Source: Vairimorpha apis BRL 01
Taxonomy: Eukaryota > Microsporidia > Nosematidae
Direction of reading: 5' to 3'
DNA length: 14,196 nt
NCBI GenBank assembly: GCA_000447185.1
Contig: KE647187.1
Coordinates: 1 to 14,196, forward strand
Shown: one piece after another, positions 1 through 8,326 of the stretch
How positions within the stretch are numbered: the first letter of the stretch is position 1
Layout: each line of letters starts with the position of its first letter
Made by a program: the position numbers and the translations under genes
Notes under the pieces: model-generated
Told to the model about the DNA's origin: nothing
What the model saw: only the letters and a program-made list of their open reading frames with translations
The model's database searches: none

Positions 1-201
1 TATGTAAATTATCCATTTTTAATTCACAAGGAGGAGAAATTTCTGAAATAAAAAAATACACCTCTTAATGTGCTTACTTCTGATAAAAAGTTTTTTAAAA
101 ATCAAGTTATTGATGAAAAAAAAAGCTTAGTTGGTGATTATGGCGAAGGTAAGTTTTTCTCAATTTTAAATTGTGAATTTTTTATAAAACAAATCAAATA
201 A
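1..201 (+). CDS. Possible 3' end of an unidentified gene, frame-broken
   Basis: Frame 3 is open from the window edge to a TAA at 66-68. Frame 1 is open from about 52 to a TAA at 199-201. Read one after the other they give about 65 residues of mixed, non-repetitive composition (for example SQGGEISEIKKYTS, then SLVGDYGEGKFF), which looks more protein-like than the surrounding A/T filler. Joining them needs a +1 change near 60-68. I recognise no family. It would converge on the dynein light chain gene, leaving about 109 bp between the two stop codons. A GGTAAG at about 149-154 resembles a 5' splice site, but no matching acceptor follows. This could be chance open frame. Confidence 0.3.
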
Positions 202-310
202 AAATTTGAAATTGGTAATTGTTAATTGTTTTTAAAAACTTTTATTTTTAATAAAAAAATTTATCATTGATTGTATTTTGAAATAGTTTAAAAATTTACT
301 ATTAAACAAT

Positions 311-637
311 TTATTTGGTTGGTACGAAAGTTTTAAACACTACAATAGTAATTTCATCACTTTTAATTTCAACATAAAGATTGTCCATGTAAGTAAAAGA
401 TCCAGAAAAATGTCCTCCAGAAACAACACACCATCCTTTACCAAAATTTTCATCCAACATTTTGTTTAATTTCGTACTTATCTTCGATGGTTCGGTTTTT
501 TTAGTAAAACCTTGAAGCTCCTTTCTAAGTTTATCTTTTATTTCTTCTGGAAAATCTTCATTTTTAGAAAATTCAAATTCTTCCTTTACTTCTTCTTTTT
601 TAGGTGTTTTGTTGTTTTCTTCAGTTTTGTCAGACAT
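311..637 (-). CDS. LC8-type dynein light chain
   Basis: 108-residue protein. After a charged, probably disordered N-terminal extension (about residues 1-25, rich in K and E), the rest follows the LC8/DYNLL fold. The helix region DFPEEIKDKLRKEL (28-41) corresponds to the DMSEEM...A.. helix of LC8. STKLNKMLDENFGKGWCVVSGG (about 54-75) matches the second helix and the Tyr/Asn-x-x-Trp-His/Cys-Cys/Val-Ile-Val-Gly strand. The ending EITIVVFKTF (95-104) matches LC8 Q-V-A-I-L-L-F-K. LC8 proteins are dimeric hubs that bind short linear motifs in dynein intermediate chain and many other partners in the cytoplasm. The usual length is about 89 residues, so the excess is the N-terminal tail. The start is the first ATG; GCC, not CCC, precedes it. 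It lies 117 bp downstream of DNA2 on the same strand. Family assignment is confident; the exact paralogue is not. Confidence 0.85.
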   Translation of the reverse strand: MSDKTEENNKTPKKEEVKEEFEFSKNEDFPEEIKDKLRKELQGFTKKTEPSKISTKLNKMLDENFGKGWCVVSGGHFSGSFTYMDNLYVEIKSDEITIVVFKTFVPTK

Positions 638-754
638 GGCTAAATAATAATAAAGTTTAAATAATAAAATTTTGTTTTAAAGTAAACAAATAATTTTACA
701 TGAAATTATTGGTAAATTTTTGCATAAATAAATTTCATTTATAAAAGTACATTT

Positions 755-3528
755 TTATATATTAAGTAAACTTAATAACTGTCTTAATATTTCTATTTCA
801 TACATAGCTTCTTTATCACCTAAAAGTATCAAACTTTTTTTAGCTCTTGTTAATGCTACATTTAGTCTCTCTTTACTTTCATAAACATCACATTTAATTA
901 CAGGATCAAATATAACAATAACATTATCTGATTCACTTCCTTGAAATCTGTCAATTGTTTCTACTTGACAATTTGTCAACTCTTTATTTTTTTTAACTTG
1001 AGAATTAAGATAACATAAAATTGTTGTGTTTTTTACTTTTTTGATAAATGCCTCATGGTCAATAGTTTTAGAATCAATAAAGATAACTTCATCATCATAA
1101 TGTATTCCTGATTGTAAAAGTCCATCATAAAACAAAGTATTAGATAATTTCATTATATTAGCACCCATACGATATTGTATACAAAGTTTTGAATGATTAT
1201 CATCTAGTAAATATTCAAAAAGTGAAGTATTTAATTCTTTGCTTGCTTTTACTAAAGGTTTAAGTTGTAAATGATCACCAAAAATAACAAATTTTTTACA
1301 AAGAGAAATAGGAATTAATGTAAGTAAAAGATGTTGTTGAGATCCTTCATCTATAATGCAAAAATCAAACTCTCTTTTAATAAAAATAGGATCCTTGAAA
1401 CCAAAACACGTGCTTGCAACTAAATCAATATTTTTAAAATACGTCTCAATTTCTTTTACACTATAAAAGTTAATATTTTCTTTGCAAGCTCTATATGCTC
1501 GAACTGTTTTAAGTTTATCTAAAATGTTTGTAATTGCCAAGTTTGTATAACATACCAATAAAATTTTTTTATTGAGATGAATTAAAATTTTAATAAGTAG
1601 TATTATTACAGAAGATTTACCAGTACCAGGCATTCCATGTATTATTTTATAATTTTCACAATTCAAAGCTGAGTATAAAGCTGTTTTTGATCATCATTAA
1701 GCTTTAAAAAATATGGCATATATATATTTGGAATACTATGTTCATATTTTGTTGGTGAAGGTTGAGGTGGTGTAAAATAATCAAAAGATGAAAATGACTT
1801 TTCTTCAAGACAAAAATTTATTTGTTTGTCTAATATATTCGTAGGTGTGGAATTATTCTCAATAGAAGATTGTGAAAATTTTAAATTTTTATCATTATTT
1901 TTATCATTTTCAATTTGAAAAAAATTGGAGAACTATTATTTTCTTGATTTATGATTTTTAAAGTACTTTCATTTTTAAAACGTTTACAAAAGTTTTCTTC
2001 TTCCATTTCATCATCAAAACTTGAAAAATCACATAAATCATCACTAATTTCCTGCACTTCGTTTTCAAAAATTAGACCGTTATCTTCGTTAGGTAATTTA
2101 AATCCACCTTTTTTATTTTTTCTACGTATCTAAAAAAAGCCAACTGAACTAAAGAATATCTCATATATTTAAAAAAAAGATCTGATGCTCCAAAACTAAT
2201 ATAATAGTATTCACCGTTTTCTAATTTAATTTTTTCACTAAGGGCAACATGTAAAAAAGTATTATCAATTTTATTAATAATTCCTTTACATAATTTAACG
2301 AAATCTTCGCTGTAGATATTAATAAACATATCTTCAATATTAGTTATTTTATCATCATATCTAAAAATAACCAATGTGCCTAGTTGTTTTTTTAATTTTA
2401 CATGATGCCATGTTTCTTTAATTCTGTAATTTTCTTCTTTTTCTATAGCATTCCACATTTTTTTTAAAAAATGATCTGATCTTAAACTAAATTTCTTAAT
2501 TATTTACAAATTTTAAGTCATAACATGAGCAATCTAATATTCCAGAAATATTTGTTAATTTATTTCTTAATATCATCAAACTTTTGATTTCATCATGTTT
2601 TAATTCAACCTTTACTAAATTTTTGACGTTATATAATATAAATATGGTTGAAAATATTTTTGAAATTTTTCTTTCATCATTAAACTGTATAAAATAACTT
2701 GTGCTTTATGTGAAACTTCCATAGATTTACCACTTTTTATTTCTAAAACAGTATTTTACCTATAGCATCCAAATTTCCTTTCAAATTCATACTTAGAGAC
2801 ACGATTCTTTTTTCGAAATCATCAAAAACAATATTATGACGTTCAAAGGATTTAATATTTTGAATCAATGATATCAAATCATTTCTGACATTTTTTTCAT
2901 TTGTCTCACATATATAAATATTAAGTAAATTTTTCTTTATTGATTCGTTAATTTTGATCATAATAAATGGTAGCGTATAATTTTCTTTTAACATACACTC
3001 TTCCATTATTTCATGTAAAATAATACCATTAACTAGACATTTATCATTAAATTCAAACAAAATATCTGCTATTTTAGTGTTTATAAAAGGATTATTTATA
3101 CACCTAATAGCAGATATTAAATTTGTTATTGTCATTAAATCGTCTTCAATAAACAACCAATGATGATCATCAGTAATGTTAATATATATATAATCTGAAT
3201 CTGTATTCTTCAACAATTCTTTTTCACAACACAAACATTTTGTAACAGTTATTTTTATATTTTTTTCAAAATTAATTTCTCTCCACTCACCATAAATATT
3301 GCATATAACGTCGTCTCCAATTAGAATTGTACGGTCCTCATATTTTTCAATATCTCTAATAATAAATTTTATGTGTGTTGGCTTATTATATTCTACATTA
3401 TCAACGAATTCTGCAGATGTAAAAGAAAACTCACTTAATATTTGTTCTTCATCATAATTTGAAGTAATTTGGTTAGCATCACTCCAAAAAGAAATTGCAC
3501 TTTTAAAATTTTTAGTAACTTTTTTCAT
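755..3528 (-). CDS. DNA2: DNA2-like nuclease/helicase, reading frame broken at about six sites
   Basis: DNA2 joins a RecB-like nuclease to a superfamily 1B helicase and trims Okazaki flaps and resected ends. The order here is canonical. Counting from the ATG at 3528, WLFIEDDLM and SAIRC (about 124-143) match the DNA2 region holding the first Fe-S cysteine; LHE is at 171-173; KGNLDAI (about 250-256) carries the nuclease Asp. After a frame change, LEIKSGK (about 2720-2745) supplies the E-x-K motif, followed by KAQVILYSLM. The beta-barrel region is 2115-2500, an acidic linker 1700-2110, and LNDDQK the helicase Q motif (about 1690). The helicase part (755-1683) has GMPGTGKSS, DEGSQQ, GDHLQL, QYRM, DRFQGSE and RLNVALTRAKKSL. 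Frame changes fall near 2754-2757, 2620-2624, 2498-2503, 2109-2114, 1918-1924 and 1684-1688. Overall about 920 residues, short for the family. ATG 3528 is preferred because CCC (3537-3539) precedes it. Assignment is strong; intactness is uncertain. Confidence 0.87.
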
Positions 3529-3536
3529 ATATTGAA

Positions 3537-3539
3537 GGG
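3537..3539 (-). promoter_or_regulatory. CCC start-proximal motif of DNA2
   Basis: On the - strand GCCCTTCAAT lies directly before ATG 3528, with the CCC at about -9 to -11. Similar triplets precede several other starts in this window, which supports this ATG as the true initiator over any upstream non-ATG codon. Confidence 0.5.
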
Positions 3540-3610
3540 CTTCCAAGAAATTTTGTAAAATACATTATACTCTCAATATATTAACTAGTAGTTATTGTAT
3601 AATAAAAAAT

Positions 3611-4086
3611 TTATTTAATGTATTTATATAAATCAATATCATCAAAACATTCAACTTCTTCATATTCATCTAAATCTATATTTCCTATTTCTTTAACGTC
3701 TAAATCACTACTATTTTCTTCTTCTTTTAAAGTGTGTTTTTCTGGAATAGTATATCTATCAAATCCTTTAACAAACCATTTTTCATCTTTTTTAACTATA
3801 TCTACCTTATCTTTTAAATCCAAAGCCAATGAGTTGATATTTTTATATTCTACATCTTCAAATCGTATAATATTATTATTTAAATAAACTTTATAAACAT
3901 CCATTAAATTTTTGAATTCATCATATCTGTATATAAAACTACACAAATTTGTAATAAAAATATTTTTAAATTTTTGTTTATCATTTCTCAATTTCATTTC
4001 ATTTTCTTTATGATTTTGATTTTGTGAATGAGAGTTATAAGCTTTTTTTGTTTTTAACTTTTTTTACAAAAAATACAAAATATCAT
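3611..4086 (-). CDS. KIN17: KIN17-like zinc-finger/winged-helix protein, one frame break in the zinc finger
   Basis: KIN17 is a conserved eukaryotic nuclear nucleic-acid-binding protein linked to DNA replication and repair and to RNA processing. The long in-frame part starts at 3997 (128 residues). Its first 80 residues resemble the KIN17 winged-helix core: FKNIFITNL, then DVYKVYLNNNIIRFEDVEYKN matching the VYNEYI.DK.H.HMN..W segment, then VDIVKKDEKWFVKGFDR matching V-DE-x-GW-x-x-x-x-IDRD. An acidic tail follows. Upstream, ATG 4086 opens MIFCIFCKK before a stop. A single missing base in the A7 run (plus-strand T7, 4059-4065) would join this to the downstream frame. That gives C-x2-C-x12-H-x5-H, the spacing of the KIN17 zinc finger. 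GGG lies at -6 to -8. It is shorter than human KIN17 (393 residues) and lacks the C-terminal KOW/SH3-like part. It lies 82 bp upstream of DNA2. Confidence 0.72.
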
Positions 4087-4118
4087 TATATCCCTTTTTT
4101 TTTAAATTTATCCCTTGT
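4087..4118. promoter_or_regulatory. 32-bp divergent start region shared by KIN17 and the SNARE gene
   Basis: Only 32 bp separate the two ATGs. The plus strand carries TCCCTTGT before the SNARE ATG (CCC at 4112-4114) and another TCCC at 4092-4094, which reads as GGGATATA before the KIN17 ATG on the - strand. A T-run lies between them. Both genes must therefore have extremely short 5' leaders or overlapping transcription starts. Confidence 0.55.
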
Positions 4119-4394
4119 ATGTTAGAATATGAATCAGATGATGAAGAAAGAATTCTTAGATCACGTATAAGTGTACTTAAACATGTCGCATTAGAAATGT
4201 CAGATGAAATAAGATCTCAAAACATTAAATTAAAAAATTTAGAACCAGGATTTAATGATACACTGAACAGCATATTTAGAAATATTAAAAATATTCGAAA
4301 ACTTAAGCCTAATCATTTTAAAACATGGTTATATTATATTGGAGCAACAGTGATTTTCGGTTTTTTATTCTTTATTCTTTTTGTCTTAACTTAA
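4119..4394 (+). CDS. BET1: Bet1-like Qc-SNARE, tail-anchored
   Basis: 91-residue protein with the architecture of Bet1/Sft1. A short acidic N-terminus is followed by one SNARE helix with heptad hydrophobics (about 12-62) and a C-terminal membrane anchor (about 70-91, YYIGATVIFGFLFFILFVL) ending almost at the last residue. ALEMSDEIRSQNIKLKNLEPGF matches the Bet1 segment I-G-x-E-V-x-x-Q-N-x-L-L-x-x-M-x-x-x-F; Q34 is the likely zero-layer glutamine. Bet1 functions in ER-Golgi vesicle fusion, and Sft1 is a close Golgi relative that sequence inspection cannot fully exclude. The start is the only nearby ATG, with CCC at -5 to -7. It is divergent from KIN17 and followed by a long gene-free stretch. 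Confidence 0.8.
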   Translation: MLEYESDDEERILRSRISVLKHVALEMSDEIRSQNIKLKNLEPGFNDTLNSIFRNIKNIRKLKPNHFKTWLYYIGATVIFGFLFFILFVLT

Positions 4395-5598
4395 GAAAAT
4401 TATTGTATTATGATTAAATTTAGTTTATATATATAATTTTTAGATCATAACATGGATATAATTGTTATATCTTTTTTAAGAAACCAATTAAATATTTGTT
4501 TTTCTTTTTATATTATTATTTATTTGTAAATAAATGTATATATCTAGTTTGTATTTTTTTATTTTTTTATATTAAGTTAACGTTTGATAATCTTTAAAAA
4601 ATGAAATATAATGCATAAATATGAAAATTAAATTTGTAAAATATAAATAATTCTGAAATTTTATATTTTGTTAAAATTTTTACAGCATTAAAATATTTTT
4701 TGATATTTTATAAAATTAATATAATAATGTTTAAATCATTCCATAAATTTTTTAAAATAATGATCTGCATATATTTTATTATTTAAAAGTTTTTTCTACG
4801 TGGTTTAATATATCGATTTTTAAATCAAAAAATTTGTAAATTTTAAATATAGAAAATATGATATTATTTTCAAAAAGTAAATTAATATATTTTCTATCTA
4901 TTTAAAAAGAGATATTTTTATAAAACTATACATGGAATGAAAAAAATAAGTTAAAAATCTATAGTATTTATTACTTTTCAGAACGAGAATTTAATTATTT
5001 GATTTTTCTGAAATTTGCTAAATATTTTTTCATTTTTTTTTATAATAAGTTAATAAAATCAAAATTTTTTTATTTATTCTGGAATTTTATCTTTTTTATT
5101 AATTATTTTGTATAAGAAAAAAATATAATTAAATTAATATAGTGTAAGATTTTTATTGTTTTAAATATAAAGTTTTTTTTACATTAAGTTTGATTTTTAT
5201 TTATAAACTTAATCAATTGTTTTTTACAAAGCTATAAATTATAAATTTATATAATCAATTTATAATTGATAATTTAAAGTTTAAGTAAATACATATACAG
5301 AACAATTCTAAATAAATTTTTAATGTTCGAAAATAAAGTTTGTCAATAAATAATATTTAAAATTTAAAAAAACTATATCAAATTATTTATATATTAAACA
5401 CAATTATTTTGAACTGCAGAACCTTATTTATCATATGTATTAACTTAGTCATATTTAATAAATGAAAAAGAAAAGATTTTTAGATTATGGGATATTAGTA
5501 TTATTTATATTCGTACAATTTGAATTATTTATATAAAAAACAATAACTTGGTATTATAGCAAAAATAATGTTTTGAATACAAATAAATAAAATCTTAT
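4395..5598. other. Gene-free A/T-rich intergenic stretch, about 1.2 kb
   Basis: I see no ORF above about 25 codons, no tRNA-like cloverleaf, no tandem array and no recognisable protein remnant. The sequence is almost entirely A and T, with dense stops in all frames. The only open stretch I could single out is a 24-codon hydrophobic ORF at 5462-5536. Confidence 0.6.
5462..5536 (+). CDS. Possible 24-residue hydrophobic micropeptide
   Basis: ATG...TAA ORF starting MKKKRF with a following hydrophobic stretch ILVLFIFVQFELFI. A basic N-terminus before a membrane-like segment is typical of very small membrane proteins, but no CCC motif precedes the ATG. In DNA this A/T-rich, hydrophobic codons (TTT, TTA, ATA) arise by chance. 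I do not recognise a family. Confidence 0.12.
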   Translation: MKKKRFLDYGILVLFIFVQFELFI

Positions 5599-6312
5599 TT
5601 ATTTTTTACTTCCTCTTACTCTACCAGTTCGTCTAGCTCCAATTAATCCCATAAGTTGTGCATGAGGTCTTCTCTTAGAAATTGTAGTAGGTCTACCTAC
5701 ATGTTGATGATTACCACCACCAAATTTATGATCAACAGGATTCATAGCCACACATCTAACACGAGGCCATTTTTTAGCATGTGCCTTATTATAATAATAA
5801 GCTACACTGGCTTTCAAGAAAGGTTTTTCTTTGATACCTCCAGCTGCAGGAACACCAACAATACACCTAACTTCACTACTGAATACTTTTTTAGCTCCAG
5901 AAGGAAGACCTATGACTGTTTCGTTAGATTCTTCTCTGTGGTTTACGACAACTGAATAAGCTCCACCTGTCATTCCCACACATCCACCGTCTTCGTATTC
6001 ATATTCTATAGAATGTACAGCCATACCTCCTGGTACATTCTTAAGCTTAGTAATATTACCAAAAGCGATAGGAGAATCATCACCTATAATAATCTTTTGT
6101 CCAGTATATAAACCTTCTGTTGCTATCATACTAAATGTTTCTTCTCCAAATTTAACATGCACTAATGGAACACCTCTTCCACGTTCATGAATTAAATCAA
6201 CTACAGTACCTTCAGTAATTTCTGAAATTGCTGGATATTTAGCTTGACTTAGTTTTCTGGGAGATCTTTCTTTCTTTTTCTCCTCTCTTATTTTTCTTGT
6301 AACTTTACCCAT
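5599..6312 (-). CDS. RPL8: 60S ribosomal protein L8 (uL2), cytosolic
   Basis: 237 residues, a complete uL2 of the eukaryotic large subunit that lies close to the peptidyl-transferase centre. The N-terminal OB-like part includes [19 protein letters not shown] (35-53) and ATEGLYTGQ (64-72). The SH3-like part includes [12 protein letters not shown] (92-103), [18 protein letters not shown] (136-153) and the near-universal [13 protein letters not shown] (198-210) with the conserved histidine near the active site. It ends in [16 protein letters not shown]. It is somewhat shorter than yeast or human uL2 (254 and 257 residues), mainly in the N-terminal basic segment, where the usual RKGAGSVF-type sequence is missing. 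The frame is unbroken over its full length. Start ATG 6312 has CCC at -6 to -8. Base composition is less extreme than its neighbours, as expected for a highly expressed ribosomal protein gene. Confidence 0.98.
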   Translation of the reverse strand: MGKVTRKIREEKKKERSPRKLSQAKYPAISEITEGTVVDLIHERGRGVPLVHVKFGEETFSMIATEGLYTGQKIIIGDDSPIAFGNITKLKNVPGGMAVHSIEYEYEDGGCVGMTGGAYSVVVNHREESNETVIGLPSGAKKVFSSEVRCIVGVPAAGGIKEKPFLKASVAYYYNKAHAKKWPRVRCVAMNPVDHKFGGGNHQHVGRPTTISKRRPHAQLMGLIGARRTGRVRGSKK

Positions 6313-6317
6313 TTTGA

Positions 6318-6320
6318 GGG
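6318..6320 (-). promoter_or_regulatory. CCC start-proximal motif of uL2
   Basis: The - strand reads AAACCCTCAAA directly before the ATG. The CCC is conspicuous in a stretch otherwise nearly all A/T and matches the motif seen before the SNARE, MPP10-like, phosphatase and CHD genes. Confidence 0.6.
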
Positions 6321-6885
6321 TTTGAAAAAATATTTTCTAAAACATATATTTATTAATATTTTTAATACCTTTTAAAATATAAACATTTATGTTAAATTTA
6401 TAATATTAAATCATTTTATTTCTTCGTAGCTTTAATTTAATTACAAAAAGTATTTTTATTTAACAAAACGTTGATATTTTAAAAAAAAATATATAAAAAT
6501 AGTGTAAATTTTATATTTTATAAAATATCATTAATTTTATAATTTTATGTATTTATAATAAAATATAAAAACATTATTATAATATGAAGAATAAATATGT
6601 TATTACCATTTAAAATAAAATAATTGAATTTTTTTATCTATCAATTTATGAATTAAAAACAAAATTTTTTAATTTATGCAAAATATAACTAGATATTATA
6701 TTTAAATATTGTTAATTTTCATTAAAAATATCCCTTTGAATAAATTAAATATAGTTATGATCTTAGAATACCATTATTACTGTTATATTTATATTTTTAA
6801 AATTTAATTTTTTATTTCTTAAATTTAAAACTTTTTATATTGTAGTGATAATCATTACATAGTTTTCTTTTATCAAATTATTTAT
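6321..6885. other. Intergenic spacer between two divergent genes
   Basis: About 565 bp between the uL2 start (-) and the MPP10 N-half start (+). It should hold both promoters, but beyond the start-proximal CCC motifs I see no distinct element, ORF or RNA gene. Confidence 0.5.
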
Positions 6886-6888
6886 CCC
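6886..6888 (+). promoter_or_regulatory. CCC start-proximal motif of the MPP10 N-half gene
   Basis: ATCCCAAAA precedes ATG 6893, with CCC at -5 to -7. It suggests that this ORF has its own functional start. Confidence 0.55.
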
Positions 6889-6892
6889 AAAA

Positions 6893-7369
6893 ATGAATAC
6901 AGTTAAAGAAATTTATGATACGTTAAATTCAAAATATGAATGCAAAGAAATATATATTGAAGATTTTCAAACAGAACAAATTTTCTATCAAGTCGAAGAT
7001 CTAGTTAATAAAGTTATTGAAAAAAATGAAATTAAAATTAATAAATATTTGAAATTATGTGAAAAAGAATGTAATAAGACAGAAAACATAAAAATTTCTG
7101 AAAATGATGATATTAATTTAGAAAAAAGTGACGAAATTAGTAATGATATAAATGATATACAATCTGAGAATAATAAAGATTATAGTATAGATAGTAAAGA
7201 TGAAAAAGAAGAAGATTTTATTGAATTTGACGCAAGTAGTGAATTTAGTTTTGATAAAGAATCTAATGAATCAGAATTTGAAGAAGATGAAGAAATAAAC
7301 ATTGATGATCTTAAAGAATTACCAGCTTTGGATGTTTTTAAATATCTGGACAAAAATATCAAAAAATAA
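6893..7369 (+). CDS. MPP10 N-terminal-half-like acidic protein
   Basis: 158 residues. The N-terminus TVKEIYDTLNSK...KEIYIEDFQTEQIFYQVEDLV (3-38) resembles the start of MPP10, the U3 snoRNP/small-subunit processome scaffold, whose N-terminal block has the form T-K-x-L-Y-D ... L-x-V-D-G-F-D-x-E-Q-I-W-x-Q. The middle (about 65-145) is strongly acidic and low in complexity, as in the MPP10 linker. It ends LPALDVFKYLDKNIKK, reminiscent of the FFDLxEMxKFL patches there. The conserved MPP10 C-terminal block is absent here. It is found instead on the opposite strand, ending 3 bp away (7373-7855). So this is probably one half of a split MPP10 gene. The alternative is an unrelated acidic protein. The start is supported by CCC at -5 to -7. 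Confidence 0.6.
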   Translation: MNTVKEIYDTLNSKYECKEIYIEDFQTEQIFYQVEDLVNKVIEKNEIKINKYLKLCEKECNKTENIKISENDDINLEKSDEISNDINDIQSENNKDYSIDSKDEKEEDFIEFDASSEFSFDKESNESEFEEDEEINIDDLKELPALDVFKYLDKNIKK

Positions 7370-7372
7370 AAG

Positions 7373-7855
7373 CTACTTTTTTTGCAAAACTGTAACATTT
7401 TTTATATTTTGTAAACTTTTGATACTTTTACGATTAGTTTTAATTTCAACTTTTTTCTTAACAACAAATTTTGTATCTGGCATATATCCAAAACGACCAA
7501 AGTCGCTAATACTAAGTAAAAGACCTTCTATATCATTATATAGTAACTCAATATCTTCAATATCTTCGAATTTTTCATCGTCATTTTTTTCTATCTCCTG
7601 ATTTTCTTCTTCAGTAAATTCAAAATTATAATTATCAAACGTTCCTTCACGTAATCTTTGTATGGTCATTTTATATATTTCGTTATTTTGTTTTGCTGAT
7701 ATTGGTTCTGGTTTGTCATTTACAGTGTATGAAAGATCTTTTTTATTTAAAAGACTGTTTAACGGACGCTTTGTTTTGTCAACTTCTCCAAAATATTCCC
7801 AATTTTTTTCTTTAATAAGTTCTTGTTCAATTTTCTTTAAATCTTTTTTATTCAT
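7373..7855 (-). CDS. MPP10: MPP10 C-terminal domain (U3 snoRNP / SSU processome)
   Basis: 160 residues covering the conserved C-terminal half of MPP10, which in the processome associates with Imp3 and Imp4 and U3 RNA during 18S rRNA maturation in the nucleolus. DLKKIEQELIKEKNWEYFGEV (5-25) and KRPLNSLL (29-36) match the family block E-x-E-x-x-x-x-K-x-W-x-x-x-G-E-V-x-x-x-x-R-P-x-N-S-L-L. PEPISAKQNNEIYKMTIQRLREGTFDN corresponds to the P-x-P-x-x-T-E-E...I-K-x-R-I-x-D-x-x-F-D segment. ELLYNDIEGLLLSISDFGRFGYMPD (103-127) matches the E-L-F-x-x-L-x-x-K-L-D-A-L-S-N-F-H-F-T-P block. The family's N-terminal block and acidic linker are missing; a candidate lies convergently at 6893-7369. ATG 7855 follows ATCCTTGTTAAT, without a clean CCC. 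An in-frame TAA lies close upstream, so the ORF does not simply extend. Confidence 0.82.
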   Translation of the reverse strand: MNKKDLKKIEQELIKEKNWEYFGEVDKTKRPLNSLLNKKDLSYTVNDKPEPISAKQNNEIYKMTIQRLREGTFDNYNFEFTEEENQEIEKNDDEKFEDIEDIELLYNDIEGLLLSISDFGRFGYMPDTKFVVKKKVEIKTNRKSIKSLQNIKNVTVLQKK

Positions 7856-8316
7856 ATTAACAAGGATACATTTTTAAAAATAAAAATTTAAATTACGATA
7901 TTTATTAAAAGATAAAAAATCATAACATAATTTAAACTTTAATAATTTAAAATTTACATTACTTATTATTTTAATTTGTTATTGAAATTTTATAAAAAAA
8001 ATATTCATTTAGATTTTTTATAAATATACTAATTGTATAAAAAATATTTTTTTTATTTATCTTAAAAAATTTTGTAATTTATTTTTATAAAAATTATGAA
8101 TTACAATATTGTTAAAATAGATCTAATTATAATTTTTATTAATATATAATTTAAATTAATATAAAAATTTAACATTAATTTTATAACCTATTTTCTTAAA
8201 AGATTCTTTTTATAGTTATTTTAAAATAAAATATTTGACATTTACTAAATATAAAATAAAATGTTTTAAATTGTAATTAAAATAAATTAAGAATTTATAA
8301 CTGATTTTTTTTGTAT
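7856..8316. other. Intergenic spacer, no gene seen
   Basis: About 460 bp of nearly pure A/T between the MPP10 C-half start (-) and the phosphatase start (+). No ORF of note, RNA gene or repeat array is visible. Any promoters for the two divergent genes would be here. Confidence 0.5.
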
Positions 8317-8319
8317 CCC
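8317..8319 (+). promoter_or_regulatory. CCC start-proximal motif of the phosphatase gene
   Basis: TATCCCATACATA precedes ATG 8327, with CCC at -8 to -10. Confidence 0.5.
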
Positions 8320-8326
8320 ATACATA

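Noticed and set aside
149..201. Possible intron beginning GTAAGT
   Set aside because: No microsporidian-type fused branch-point/acceptor ending in AG was found at a reasonable distance.
1951..2133. 60-codon + strand ORF
   Set aside because: Antisense of the acidic linker of DNA2, which reads sensibly on the - strand.
3618..3887. Serine- and phenylalanine-rich + strand ORF
   Set aside because: Antisense of the KIN17-like gene; its composition is what acidic and lysine-rich codons give when reversed.
4395..5598. tRNA or other structured RNA in the long spacer
   Set aside because: No stretch with a G/C-containing acceptor stem, T-loop or D-loop consensus could be found by eye.
5656..5955. 99-codon + strand ORF inside uL2
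   Set aside because: It is the antisense shadow of a confidently identified ribosomal protein gene, with no family resemblance.
7180..7398. 72-codon serine-rich - strand ORF overlapping the MPP10 N-half
   Set aside because: Reverse of the acidic Asp/Glu/Ser region, a common artefact.
7302..7877. Two + strand ORFs antisense to the MPP10 C-half (7302-7601 and 7662-7877)
   Set aside because: Shadows of a gene with clear family blocks on the other strand.
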